DNA of 64,000 nucleotides, from contig CAVRCG010000004.1 in NCBI GenBank assembly GCA_963719525.1, positions 1,984,001-2,048,000 of the forward strand, read 5' to 3'. Positions 16,677 through 28,085 of the stretch are shown here, one piece after another. The position numbers were made by a program, and so were the translations under genes. Positions within the stretch are counted from its first letter, which is position 1; each line of letters opens with the position of its first letter. Under the pieces are notes generated by a model. That model did not search any database, was not told the origin of the DNA, and saw nothing but the letters and a program-made list of their open reading frames with translations. The DNA is from Bernardetia sp963719525 (GTDB lineage Bacteria; Bacteroidota; Bacteroidia; Cytophagales; Bernardetiaceae).

Positions 16677-18917
16677 ATGAATTTAGAAACATTTCGAAAA
16701 AGAAGAATTAAAAATATAGTATTTATTCTTTCTGTATTGTTCCTGTTTAGTGGAATCACTTCTTGTCAGTTTTACAGAAATACGGCTTCTCGTTACAATG
16801 CCTATTTTTTGGCAAACGAACGTTATGGAGAAGTATATAAGAATACATACATTCAACAAAAAAGCGATTTTAATAATATATTGGTTGTTTTGCCTCCAAT
16901 AGATAGCGTTTCGATGGGAAGTTTTAAGGGAGAGTTGGATTATGTAGTAGAAAAAGCATCTTTACCCATTCAACGCCATCCAGAAAGTGATTGGACAGAT
17001 GACAGTTATTTATTGATTGGAAAGGCTCGTCTGCATCAAGCAGATTATAGAAATGCGATTAATTCCTTTAAATATCTGAATGGAAATAGTGATGAATTGG
17101 ACGTTCGTCATGCGTCGCTTATTTGGCTGATGCGCTCTTTTATTGAGAGTGGAAATTTGGATCAAGCTTCTTTTACAATGGATTATATTTCGAAAGAAGG
17201 CGATAAGTTTTCGGAAGAGAATATTAGAGATTTTTATTTGGTTTCGGCTCATTATTACAGAACCATAAATGATTTTGATAAAACGGCTGCATATTTGGAA
17301 TTGGCATTACCTTACACAAAAAACCGAACTCAAAAGGCTCGTTATCATTTTATTTTGGGACAAATTTATCAAAATAAAGCAAAACAAGGAATCAATGACA
17401 AAACCGTAAACGTAAAGAAATTTGATAGAAAATCGTATCAAAATTATCAATCCAGTATAAAATCACATCCAGATTATGAAATGGTCTTTAATGCTCAACT
17501 AAATGCTTCGCAGGTTGCAGGAACGAGTGCAGAAGATATAAAACAAGCACAAAAGTATTTTGAGAAACTCTTGAAAGACCAGAAAAACGAAGAGTATAGA
17601 GATAGAATTTATTACGAAATGGCAGGTTTTGCACAAAAACGAGGAAAAAACGATGAAGCAGTAGAACTTTTGCAAGAATCATTGAATCAACCTTCTACTA
17701 ATTCGGCTCAAAAGGCATATACATATGTCAGAATGGGTGAGCTTTTTTATGAAAAAAGTGATTATTTGAAAGCAAATCTGTATTATGATTCTGCACTTTC
17801 TATTAGTACGGAAGAGATGCGTAACTTTGATGAAATTGCTGCACGAGGAGAAATTTTACATCAGTTTTTTGACCAGTATGATGTTTTGCAGAGAGCAGAT
17901 ACAAAAATTAGTCTTTCCAAAATGTCGCAGGAAGAATTAGCCAAGTATTTTGAAAAGCAAATAGCAGAAGAAAAAGCGCAAATTGATAAAGACGTTGCAG
18001 CAGCAGAAAAGGCAGCAAAAAGTGGAAACTTAGTAAATAAAGGAACTACAAATCCGTTTGCAAGTACTGCAAATACAGCTCAAACGTGGTATTTTTACAA
18101 CGAACAAGCAGTCAGGCAAGGCAAAAACACATTTGTAAGAGTTTGGAAAAACCGTCCTTTAGAGGATAATTGGAGAAGAAGTAATAAAATAAATAGTACG
18201 CTTGATAACACTGTAAATCCGACAGCAACTACAGCAGATAGCAAAACAGACCAGCAAAATCTTTATGCAACCGTTGCAGGAGTAGAGGAAAGATTGAAAG
18301 AAGTACCCAAAACAAAAGAAGAAATTACGCTTTTAGAACAAAAAATAGAAGGTGCTTTATTTGAGCTTGGAAAAGTATATCATTATCAACTCAAAGAAGA
18401 TGAAAATGCTAGAGCTACTTTTGAGCGTTTTATAAAAGATTTTCCTAAAAATAAAAATATTCCAGAAGCTCTGTTTTTGTTACGCAAGATGTGTATGGAA
18501 AACAAAACCTTAGAAAAGTGCGATGTAGCAGCTTATGAAAAGACGTTACAAACAAAATATCCAGAATCTGTTTTTGCAAAACTTATCTCTGACCCCAATT
18601 ATTTGGAAGAATCAGTAGCCAATGACACCATTGTTACCAGTTTGTATAAAGAGAGTTATGCACTTTATTCGGCTAAAAACTATCAAAAAGCCATTGAAAA
18701 ATTAGAGAAAATACAGAATGATTATCCTCAAAATAGTTATAATGCAAAAATAGAATTACTACGGATTATGAGTTCTTCTTACATCGAATCTTTGCCTGTC
18801 TATGTAGAAAAACTGACTACTTTTATTACAAAGTTTGAAGGAAGTAAAGAACAAGAGTATGCCAAAAAACTCTTAGAAGTAGCAGATAAGAAGTTGAAGG
18901 AAAATGGAGGAGAATAG
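16677..18917 (+). CDS. sprE: TPR lipoprotein of the SprE/PorW type (type IX secretion, gliding)
   Basis: A 746-aa protein with a lipoprotein signal (residues 1-30, lipobox FSGITSCQF). SprE/PorW landmarks include RNTASRYNAYFLANERY after the lipid anchor, the DDSYLLIGKARLHQADYRNAINSFKYL helical pair, several TPR-like repeats up to about residue 400, and the segment TWYFYNEQAVRQGKNTFVRVWKNRPLEDNWRRSNK near 480-510. Further TPRs close the protein. In Flavobacterium and Porphyromonas this outer-membrane lipoprotein is needed for T9SS secretion and links to the PorK/N ring. Two T9SS clients are encoded nearby. It is somewhat shorter than typical SprE (about 870 aa). The assignment is by motif recall without an alignment. 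Confidence 0.78.
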   Translation: MNLETFRKRRIKNIVFILSVLFLFSGITSCQFYRNTASRYNAYFLANERYGEVYKNTYIQQKSDFNNILVVLPPIDSVSMGSFKGELDYVVEKASLPIQRHPESDWTDDSYLLIGKARLHQADYRNAINSFKYLNGNSDELDVRHASLIWLMRSFIESGNLDQASFTMDYISKEGDKFSEENIRDFYLVSAHYYRTINDFDKTAAYLELALPYTKNRTQKARYHFILGQIYQNKAKQGINDKTVNVKKFDRKSYQNYQSSIKSHPDYEMVFNAQLNASQVAGTSAEDIKQAQKYFEKLLKDQKNEEYRDRIYYEMAGFAQKRGKNDEAVELLQESLNQPSTNSAQKAYTYVRMGELFYEKSDYLKANLYYDSALSISTEEMRNFDEIAARGEILHQFFDQYDVLQRADTKISLSKMSQEELAKYFEKQIAEEKAQIDKDVAAAEKAAKSGNLVNKGTTNPFASTANTAQTWYFYNEQAVRQGKNTFVRVWKNRPLEDNWRRSNKINSTLDNTVNPTATTADSKTDQQNLYATVAGVEERLKEVPKTKEEITLLEQKIEGALFELGKVYHYQLKEDENARATFERFIKDFPKNKNIPEALFLLRKMCMENKTLEKCDVAAYEKTLQTKYPESVFAKLISDPNYLEESVANDTIVTSLYKESYALYSAKNYQKAIEKLEKIQNDYPQNSYNAKIELLRIMSSSYIESLPVYVEKLTTFITKFEGSKEQEYAKKLLEVADKKLKENGGE

Positions 18918-18960
18918 GGGCGAGGGAATTGGGGCGTGAGACGTGGGAATGAAAATACAA
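18918..18960 (+). repeat. Purine-rich sequence directly after a stop codon
   Basis: The TAG stop of the preceding gene continues as TAGGGGCGAGGGAATTGGGG and further G/A-rich sequence. A very similar stretch (TAGGGGCGAGGGGCGAGAGA on the minus strand) follows the stop of the MoxR-like gene at 45051-45053. Outside this repeat, 18961-19310 (about 350 bases) is AT-rich and shows no gene or clear promoter. Confidence 0.5.
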
Positions 18961-19310
18961 TAAGGAAGTTTAGCCGTTTTCCCTTAGCAATCGTGCGTAA
19001 TCGGACGTTGATAATGGGGAGCAAACGGAGAGAAGTGAGAGAAAATCAAACTAAATTTTTATTTTTATATAATTTTTCGCTATTTTTGGAAACCTTTAAG
19101 CTATTTATTGAAATATAGGTCAGTAATAAGTCAAGACAAAAGTAGAGAGAAGAGAACAGAATCAATTCTGTAAACAAGACATTTAATTTAGAGAAAATCA
19201 GAAAAAAGAAGTGTATCAGCTTAATTTAAGTTTAATTTATATAGTAATTTTAATCAATTTAGTTTACTTTTAATAGTAATAGTATTTAATTTATATCGAA
19301 ACAAATAATA

Positions 19311-20189
19311 ATGAAGACACCTAAGTACCCAAATCGTTCAAGAAACCAAGACGAAGAACAACAATCATCATACTCAAATTCCCCAAATTCTCGTACCTCC
19401 AACTCCAACGGAGGTTATCAAGGCTCAAACCACAACTCTGGTTACAACAATCAAGGAAATGGAAACAACTCCAACTACACTAATAATTCGAATGGAGGAA
19501 ACAATAATTATTCTCGTTACAACAACAAAAGAGAATTTATGAATTATAATAAGTTTAGTTTTGACCGTATAAAAAGACGTTTTAATCTCAATGAAGTACA
19601 AAAAGATTTATTTGAATCAGTTTCTCCCATTGAGCCAAGTGACTGGTTGAAACAAACAATGGAAATAACGGCAGATTTGCCAATCAAGACAGAAAAAGCA
19701 CGTACAGAGTTTATTCTGATGCCTATTCTTTTAGAGCTTCGTAAGCGTATGGAACGTAATTTTACGATTTATTCAGGAGAGTATTTTAATGTAGAACCTC
19801 GTGAAGGTCTGGCCGGTCCTTCCGATATTATACTTTCTATGGGAGCAGAATCGTATTCTATTTCTTCGCCAGTTATGTCTATTGTGCAAGCCTACAAAAA
19901 CAATCTTGACTTAGGTTTGGGCAAATGTGTAGCTCAAATGATTGCAGCAGATATTTTTAATGAGCGTGAAGACAATAATATCACAACTATTTATGGCTGT
20001 GTAACGACAGGCGAACAATGGCTTTTCTTGCGTTTGGAAGGCGATACAATCCAGATTCATCCACACCGTTTTTTCTTGAATGAACTGACTGATATTATCG
20101 GAATGTTCCAGTCTATGCTAAATTACTGCAAAGAAGATATTGCAACGCCTAAAGTAGAAGCAGTTACAGAAGAAACGACAGCAGAATAA
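19311..20189 (+). CDS. PD-(D/E)XK-like protein with low-complexity Asn/Ser/Gly N-terminus
   Basis: A 292-aa protein. Residues 1-75 are a disordered Asn/Gly/Ser/Tyr-rich tail (repeated NNxNGGNNNYSRYNN). The rest is folded: KTEKARTEFILMPILLELRKRM, GPSDIILSMG, SPVMSIVQAYKNNLDLGLGKCVAQMIAADIFNER, then IYGCVTTGEQWLFLRLEGDTIQIHPHRFFLNEL. This order (ERxRTE helix, D, then V-x-A-x-K, GxGQxxAQM helix, YGxVTTGxxWxF) is that of nuclease-fold proteins often annotated near type I restriction N-termini. Here the usual Glu of the E-x-K motif is Gln (IVQAYK), so nuclease activity is doubtful. It parallels the protein at 10176-10871. A strong terminator follows. Confidence 0.75.
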   Translation: MKTPKYPNRSRNQDEEQQSSYSNSPNSRTSNSNGGYQGSNHNSGYNNQGNGNNSNYTNNSNGGNNNYSRYNNKREFMNYNKFSFDRIKRRFNLNEVQKDLFESVSPIEPSDWLKQTMEITADLPIKTEKARTEFILMPILLELRKRMERNFTIYSGEYFNVEPREGLAGPSDIILSMGAESYSISSPVMSIVQAYKNNLDLGLGKCVAQMIAADIFNEREDNNITTIYGCVTTGEQWLFLRLEGDTIQIHPHRFFLNELTDIIGMFQSMLNYCKEDIATPKVEAVTEETTAE

Positions 20190-20236
20190 ACAAATCTCGT
20201 TGACAATGAAGTCTTAACGAGAGTTGAGAAACATAG

Positions 20237-20279
20237 AAAAAAGCCTTTCATTATTATTACAATAATGAAAGGCTTTTTT
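20237..20279 (+). terminator. Strong Rho-independent terminator
   Basis: Perfect 19-bp stem (arms 20237-20255 and 20261-20279, core AAGCCTTTCATTATT) with loop ATTAC and a T6 tail. It closes the plus-strand gene at 19311-20189. The A-run on the other strand could also serve the minus-strand giant gene that ends at 20357. Confidence 0.88.
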
Positions 20280-20287
20280 GTTTGTCT

Positions 20288-20342
20288 AAACTATTGCCAG
20301 AGTTGTTTCGGATTACCAAAACCAACTACTGACAAAGTTTTG
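20288..20342. repeat. Interspersed hairpin repeat, copy 1
   Basis: Contains AAACTATTGCCAGAGTTG, then GGATTACCAAAA, then ACTACTGACAAAGTTTT. The outer parts pair as a hairpin with one bulged A. Related copies lie at 28341-28390 and 44834-44880. Confidence 0.6.
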
Positions 20343-22498
20343 TGATTACACTACATTTATTCTATCACAATAGATTTGGAATAGGTAGCTCCATTTTGAT
20401 TGAAGTGAATAAGATACATTCCTTTTGCTTGGTCGTTCAAGTTTACATTAAAATCTTGATTTCCTTTTTCAAAAGTTTGTGTATTTATCTTTCTACCAAT
20501 TCCATCAAAAATAGTTACTTCAATGTTTTCGATTAAAACTCTTCCAAAATGAACATTGAATTTTCCTGTACTTGGGTTGGGATAGATATTAAAACTATCT
20601 TCTCTCAAATCTTCATTTCCTGTAATAATTGGAATAGTTGGAATAGAAACATAAACTGTTCTGGTCTTGAAACTACAGCCATCTTGATTGGTAACGATAG
20701 CAGAATAATAACCTGCTTCTGTTGGAAGCAGTTCGATAGTTGTTCCCAAATCTGTTCTTATTTCTCCCTCAAAATACCATTCTACACTTGCAATTTCAGT
20801 TTGAGTAGTTGCAGTTGATGATTCCAAAACAAGTAACTTTTTGTTTTGCTCATTTCTATTTACTCTCAAATAAACTACAAATCGCTCAAAACGGTTTATC
20901 GTAAGTTCGTCAGAAACTGCTCTACACGAGTTTCTAAGCAGATTACTATTATCAGAAATAGCTTCTACACGATATTCTCCAATTGTATTTACTTCAATAG
21001 AAGAACCTGTAAGACGAACCAAACGACCATTTCTAAACCAGTTATAGGTAACTCCATTTTCTATATTTTCAATAGAAAGTACCGTTTTTTCGGTCGGACA
21101 AAGTGTACTCGTACTCGCTACCAAAACAGGAATTTGTGGTCTTGGTACAATCACTACATTTATTTCTGTGCTAGACTGACAACCATTACTCGAAACAGAA
21201 AGCCTATACGTTCCAGATTGAGAAACAGATACATCTCTAGTTTGTGCTATTTCTGTACTGTTTAATGTCCAGCTATAAGTAGCATTTTGTCCTGCAAAAA
21301 AGGCGTTTAGGTTTCCGTTTTCACAGAAAGTAATGTTTTGTTGTCCTGCACGTCTTCCCAAAATTCTGGCAACAGGAGTTTGATTTAATTCTACATTTAC
21401 CTTACGAGAAACAAAACTACAAACACCTTTCTGTATTCTTACTTCATAATTTCCAGAATACTTAGCTGTAAATGTCTTTCCATTTCCAAACTCAACACCA
21501 TTCAAAAGCCACGTATAAGAAATAGCATTTTCTACTTCTTCGGCATTCAGAATAAGAGAATCTAAACAACTAAATTGAAGGCTATCTCCTAAAATGGTAG
21601 CCTCAAAAGCAGCTTGAATAGTTACATTTACTCGTGTACGCTTGCTTTCCTTTTGGCTTCTCATTCCTGTCGTGGAAACATAAAAAGCAGAATCAGAATC
21701 TACAGACGGTAGCTCAAAAGAATGTGTTGTGCTTTCTGCAATCTTTTCTCCTCCTTCTTGTTGTGAATACACTTTATACAGATTTCCTGTTGAAGAAAGA
21801 GCTACAAAAGCAGTTCCTTCTTGACACAAAACAGAAACTGAATCAAGAACAGGTTTTGCTGGATAAGTCCACTCATCGGCTGGCGAAGGTGCAGAATCTC
21901 TATTATCAATTACTGCAAAGAGTTGATAGTTGTAGAATGTATCAGCTTCTAAGTTTTCATCTACATAGCTAGTCGTGGTAGCCGAAAAAGAGCTAATCAA
22001 AACGTTATCTCTATACAAACGGTACGCAGTTGCAGAGCTATTTGTAGTCCAAGACAATTCTATTTTGGTATCTGAACTTGCAACGGCAGACAAACTCAAC
22101 CCTGCATTGACTGGAACAATTGGAGCAGGTGGAGGTGGTGGAACAGAATTTATTTTTGTTGCTTTGATTGCAAAATCATAAACTGTTTCATCACAATCAT
22201 TATTATTTATCGTAATCGTTGCTGTTTCTACTCCTAAAGTAGCCGAAGAAAACGTAACCTCAAAGGTAGAAGTAGCACCTGCTAAAACAGTTGTAGGAAC
22301 ATTCAGAAACCACAAAATTAGGATTATCACTCAAAATGGAAGTAATACTAATATTTTCTGTTCCTGTACTTTCTAGCGTATAAGTAACTGTTCTGTTTGA
22401 ACCTACATTTCCAAAATCTGTATCATCGCTTGCATCTGGCGTAATATCGCCATCAACAATAGAAACAGAGTTTCCTAAAAGATTGATTTCTTTAGGGT

Positions 22499-24157
22499 CA
22501 GAAACCGTAACAATTTGAGTTGCAGTTGCTGTTCTTCCACCTGCATCTGTTGCTGTCCACGTTACCGTTGTGTTTCCGATAGCAAAAACAGTAGGCGCAT
22601 CATTTGAAAATGTAGGTGTTCCACAATTATCGCTTCCTGTTGGAGTTCCTAACGTTACACCAGAAGCTGTACAAAGTCCTACATCTGTATTTATGCTTAC
22701 TGCTGTTGGAGCTGTAATTGTTGGATCTTGATTATCCACAACCGTAACAATTTGAGTTGCAGTTGCTGTTCTTCCACCTGCATCTGTTGCTGTCCACGTT
22801 ACCGTTGTGTTTCCAATAGCAAAAACAGTAGGAGCATCATTTGAAAATGTAGGTGTTCCACAATTATCGCTTCCTGTTGGAGTTCCTAACGTTACACCAG
22901 AAGCTGTACAAAGTCCTACATCTGTATTTATGCTTACTGCTGTTGGAGCTGTAATTGTTGGATCTTGATTATCCACAACGGTAACAATTTGAGTTGCAGT
23001 TGCTGTTCTTCCACCTGCATCTGTTGCTGTCCACGTTACCGTTGTGTTTCCGATAGCAAAAACAGTAGGCGCATCATTTGAAAATGTAGGCGTTCCACAA
23101 TTATCGCTTCCTGTTGGAGTTCCTAATGTTACACCAGAAGCCGTACAAAGTCCTGCATCTGTATTTATGCTTACTGCTGTTGGTGCTGTAATTGTTGGAT
23201 CTTGATTATCCACAACCGTAACAATTTGAGTTGCTGTTGCTGTTCTTCCACCTGCATCTGTTGCTGTCCACGTTACCGTTGTGTTTCCGATAGCAAAAAC
23301 AGTAGGCGCATCATTTGAAAATGTAGGCGTTCCACAATTATCGCTTCCTGTTGGAGTTCCTAATGTTACACCAGAAGCTGTACAAATTCCTGCATCTGTA
23401 TTTACGCTTACTGCTGTTGGAGCTGTAATTGTTGGATCTTGATTATCCACAACGGTAACAATTTGAGTTGCAGTTGCTGTTCTTCCACCTGCATCTGTTG
23501 CTGTCCACGTTACAGTTGTGTTTCCGATAGCAAAAACAGTAGGTGCATCATTTGAAAATGTAGGCGTTCCACAATTATCGCTTCCTGTTGGAGTTCCTAA
23601 TGTTACACCAGAAGCTGTACAAAGTCCTGCATCTGTATTCACGCTTACTGCTGTTGGTGCTGTAATAGTTGGATCTTGATTATCCACAACGGTAACAATT
23701 TGAGTTGCAGTTGCTGTTCTTCCACCTGCATCTGTTGCTGTCCACGTTACAGTTGTGTTTCCGATAGCAAAAACAGTAGGCGCATCATTTGAAAATGTAG
23801 GCGTTCCACAATTATCGCTTCCTGTTGGAGTCCCTAATGTTACACCAGAAGCTGTACAAATTCCTGCATCTGAATTTATGCTTACTGCTGTTGGAGCTGT
23901 AATTGTTGGATTTTGATTATCCACAACGGTAACAATTTGAGTTGCAGTTGCTGTTCTTCCACCTGCATCTGTTGCTGTCCACGTTACAGTTGTGTTTCCG
24001 ATAGCAAAAACAGTAGGCGCATCATTTGAAAATGTAGGCGTTCCACAATTATCGCTTCCTGTTGGAGTTCCTAATGTTACACCAGAAGCTGTACAAAGTC
24101 CTGCATCTGTATTTACGCTTACTACTGTTGGAGCTGTAATTGTTGGATTTTGTGTAT
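22499..24157 (-). repeat. Seven tandem 237-bp repeats encoding HYR domains
   Basis: Each unit is 79 aa: DP-TITAPTAVS, N-TDAGLCTASG, TPTGSDNCGTP, then GNTTVTWTATDAGG and TQIVTVVDNQ. The period is visible from a CAATTTGAG word recurring every 237 bp (for example 22511 and 22748). Units differ at a few positions only (for example INTDVG, VNTDAG or INSDAG). All seven are in one undamaged frame. Confidence 0.88.
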
Positions 24158-25469
24158 CTGCCAATCCGTTTCCATTAATCGCAAACGTATAAGGATTTTC
24201 ATCAGCATCGTCGTTAGCAATAGAAACGATAGCTACTCTATTTCCTGTTGCAGAAGGATTAAAAGTAATTGTAAAATTTTGACTACTACTTGCTGCAATG
24301 CTTGTAGGGAGAGTTCCCAAAGCAAAATCAGAAGCATTTGTTCCACCAATCGTAATTCCTGTAATAGCTAATGCTGCTGTACCTGTGTTTTGAATAGTAA
24401 AGGTTTTTGTTTCCGTAGTAGTATTACATTCTAGTACATCTCCGAAATTAGTATTGTTATTTGGGTCTGTACTGCTTCCATCAATATTATTTCCATTGCT
24501 AGTAGATTGATTTCTGGAGCAGAAGGCGCGTAATTCAACTGTATTAGAAGTTGCAGTAGCAGAAGTTAAGCAAGTTCCACCTGTAACAGTAATGACCCAA
24601 GTAATTACCATTACCTGCTGTATCAATTGCGGAGAACCAGTTACCAAATGCAAATCATTACTAGCTACACAAGTAAAGTTCGGATTTGATTATATATCAT
24701 TCCTAAACCTACAGTAGTACCATTCATGTCATTAGTAGTTATAGCAGTTTGATCAGCTTCTTCTACTAAAGTATAAGCTACATCTGTTGTTCCTCCAAAA
24801 TTAAACCAAACCTGTTGCACTCCAAGTAGCAGAAGCACTATTTTGTTGTGAACTTGCACCAATTCTGAAATCATAACTTACTGTACCACCACCTACATTA
24901 TTAGCAGTAGCTGTGAAAATCTGACTGCCTGATAGTGCTGTTGTTGGATTTATAGTAACAGTTGGGGTAATATTCGGACTAACTACCGAACTTGTAGGGA
25001 TATTCACATTCTTCGTAAGCATACCTGTACTTGAATGTGTAATTGTACCTGAAGCGTTATTAGAAGCAGTAGATTTTTGACGAATGTAAACCGTAGTATT
25101 GTTTACAACCCCACCTGACTGAATTAAAGTTTGGCTATTGGCAAAACCTACAGTAGGACTAGTAACAGATACCTCAAAATGAGTAGGAGCTGTGATGACA
25201 ATATTTGCAGTCAAATTAATTCCTGAAATGGTATAACTCTGTGCTGCTGAAGGACTTCCTGAACAAGAAGAAAAAGGAGATAAGGCTGTAGTAGAAAGTT
25301 CAACACAATCTCCTGTATCACCACTAATAACCCAGCTATTAGGAGCAGATGTAAGTGTATTTCTTGCTGCTACGGCATTACAATATTTTAGTCCAGTCAG
25401 CTCCCAGTTGTACATTTGGTTGTACAGTTTGTGCTGCCCAGCCGATGAGAGTAGCATCGTAGTTGGCTG

Positions 25470-26150
25470 TGCTTAGACCTGAATTATCTAGCATCTGAAA
25501 CATATTCGTAACGTTACTAATATTCCACGCCCCAATATTTTGATTGAAGGCAGAGGCACTATTAAACATATAACTCATATTTATAACTGCGCCCGTATTC
25601 CACGCCCCAATATCTTGATTGAAGGCAGAGGCATTATTAAACATACCAGACATATCTGTAACTGCCCCCGTATTCCACGCCCCAATATCTTGATTGAAGG
25701 CAGAGGCAGATTGAAACATATAAGACATATTCGTAACTGCACCCGTATTCCACGCCCCAATATCTTGATTGAAGGCAGTTGTAAGAGAAAACATAACAAA
25801 CATAGTTGTAACGGCAGCAGTATTCCACGCCCCAATATCTTGATTGAAGGCAGTTGTAAGAGAAAACATAACACTCATATTACTAACGGCGTTAGTATTC
25901 CACCTTCCAATATCTTGATTGAAGACAGAAGCATTAGAAAACATATTCCTTATATTATTAACGGCGTTGGTATTCCACCTTCCAATATCTTTATTAAAGG
26001 CAGAGGCAGACCGAAACATAAAACTCATATTTGTAACAGCAGCAGTATTCCAGCTTCCAATATTTTGATTAAAAGCAGAGGTATTATCAAACATACTACT
26101 CATATTTGTAACAGCAGTCTGTATTCCACGCTCCAATGTTTCCATTAAAT
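25470..26150 (-). repeat. Nine 75-bp repeats encoding BspA-like (DUF285) units
   Basis: A 25-aa unit, FNQDIGAWNTGAVTNMSYMF followed by five residues such as QSASA, recurs about nine times. This is the bacterial surface repeat family PF03382 (DUF285). The last unit leads into LGADGLKYCNA after a frameshift at about 25396, the usual end of such arrays. Confidence 0.85.
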
Positions 26151-27848
26151 ACTGAACAAGTACGAAATATACTAAACATATCTGTTACACTACTAAGATT
26201 AGGAACGTCAGTAGCCATGTAAGTAAGATTAGAGCAGCCAAAAAAAGCACTATTCATACTTGTCCATTTTTGACTTCCCCATTCTTCTATGGTTCGTAGT
26301 TTTAATCTTTCATTATAATTAGGACTAGAAGTACTAGCAGCATTCATATAAAAACGAGGAAAAGTTCCAGTAATGGCTATTTCATATCTATCTCCATCTA
26401 TTAAGTTTGTAATAGTGTAGTTATTAGTCATTACATTATTTGCAGAACCATTTCCATTTCCTGCACCTGTATTGTCTAAATTTGTCCAAGTGATATTGTA
26501 ATTATATCCTGTTCCTGTTGTTGGGATTATTATTTGAGTATTATTAGTAATCCAAGTAGTACGAAAAGGTCTTTCACTAGCTACAAAAGAGGTCGCTAAT
26601 GGAGTTCCTGTTTTGTAGTTTTTGTTTCCACTACAATCTTGGTTGTATTCAAAGACGGCTACGTGATAGGTTGTTCCTTCGGTTAGTCCTGTTAGGTTTA
26701 CTTGGCTTCCTGCTCCGTTATAGACTACAAAACCTCCATCTAGTGGTGTTCCGTTTCCAAAAACAGTATTGGCTGTATAGGTAGTGTTGTCAGTAGGTGC
26801 ATTTATATTAACTGCCGAACCTGCTTTCAAGACTACAATACGTTTGTTTCCATTTCCACTTTTCATCCAATAAATATGTGCTGTCGTTTTGTTGCTATTG
26901 GTCTGAATGTCTATTGGTTCTTGTGTTGGTTCACTACTGTTTGGACTTTGATAAATTCCCTTCGGACTTGCCCATTCTGCACTTTCAAAGGCTGGTGTAA
27001 TGGTCGCTCCTACGCAGTTATCAAAACTTCCTCCGTTGTAAATGGCATTTGCTGTAAAGGAAGTTACGCCTGCTGCTATCGTAATGGGAACGTTTTTGTC
27101 GCTAGTGAGTGTTCCTGTAATGGTTAGATTTGCATCTATGGTAATTCCTGCTGTGTTTTCAAATTTGAAGTGTAGAGGATTTCCTATCGTAAGACCTGCA
27201 AAACCTGTGCTTTGTGCTGCCGTTCCATTAAACTGATAGCTTACACCTGCTGTAAAAGTAGGCGAAGTGCTTGTAATAGAAGCTGCAATTCCTCCCACTT
27301 TTGCTGTTCTGACAATGGCTTGATTTCCAAAAACGAGTTGTCCTGCTCCTGCAAGTGTTCCTGTTGCTTGAAAAAACAATCTGTTTCTAATAAAAAGGTC
27401 GTCGCCTGTACCGTCTGCAAGGGTAAGGGTAGCACCGTTATTGATTTGTAAGATTCCATTGAACCGAAAGTTGGTCTAGTGTTATGTTTGCAGTAACTTC
27501 TACGGTGTGAGAACCTCTGATAGAGATTGTTCCGTCTGTAGAAGTGGGTGCAGTCGTTGCAGCTATCCAGTTTGTGCCGTCGTAGGTTTGCCAGCCAGTA
27601 GCAGAAACAAAAGTTGTGTTTGCAGTCGTTCGGTAGTCGCCTGTGGTTTGAGCGTTGGCGTTTGTAGTCAGTCCTACAGATAAAAAGGTAAGAAAGAGAA
27701 AAGAAACAAGAACGGATAGCGTTTTTGGTTTGCTCAAAAGAGATAGAATATGTTTCATTAGAATAAAAAACAAATGGAGTAAGAAAATAAAATAACGAGT
27801 AGGTGGAAGGATTGAGCCTACTAATTTATTGGAATTTTTATATAACCA

Positions 27849-27880
27849 CAAAAGTAGTTTAAACTTTTTAACAAAACAAA
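27849..27880 (-). promoter_or_regulatory. Bacteroidota-type promoter for the minus-strand giant gene
   Basis: On the minus strand, TTTG (27877-27880), 20 nt, then TACTTTTG (27849-27856) match TTTG-N19/21-TAnnTTTG. It lies about 90 nt upstream of ATG 27758. Confidence 0.6.
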
Positions 27881-28085
27881 AAAAAGTTGTTTATTTTAAA
27901 ATTCATTACGCAACTATTCTTTTGATTTCTTTATTCATCAGAACACAGGTTTTGATAGATAGTGTAGATAATTACTACTAAGGAAATACTGAATACTACT
28001 GTATTCTACTACTTTTTGTAGGGTGGGATTGATAAAGGATTAGCTTCGCTAAACTCTCGTTTGATAGAATTGAAAATATAAATAG

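Larger units (their letters stand above)
20357..27758 (-). pseudogene. Giant T9SS-exported multidomain surface protein, disrupted by multiple frameshifts
   Basis: From ATG 27758 the frame starts with signal peptide MKHILSLLSKPKTLSVLVSF and ends at 20357 with a T9SS sorting domain (NIYPNPSTGKFNV, GMYLIHFNQNG, KSIVIE). In between come a G8-like N-terminus, nine BspA-like/DUF285 repeats, a choice-of-anchor-D segment, seven HYR repeats, a second anchor-D segment, an FN3-like domain and several Ig-like domains. The coding sequence is scattered over six or more frames. Homology across the joins places small indels near 27465, 26118, 25396, 24806, 24685, 24628, several at 24480-24600, and 22304. Most are single extra bases; for example removing the A in ACAGACTGC restores the WNTAAVTNM repeat. 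With so many lesions it cannot yield the full protein. Real decay is favoured because the neighbouring 14.7-kb gene is intact; poor local sequence quality is the alternative. Confidence 0.8.

Noticed and set aside
18936..19118. 60-codon frame after the sprE-like gene
   Set aside because: It starts inside the purine-rich repeat, has basic low-complexity composition, and no recognisable start signals.
10176..20189. Restriction-modification or defence island around the nuclease-fold-like proteins
   Set aside because: The two genes are 8 kb apart, separated by metabolic and secretion genes, with no methylase, helicase or toxin nearby.
25540..26148. 202-codon plus-strand frame
   Set aside because: It is the antisense of the DUF285 repeats; its peptide is a 25-residue artefact repeat.
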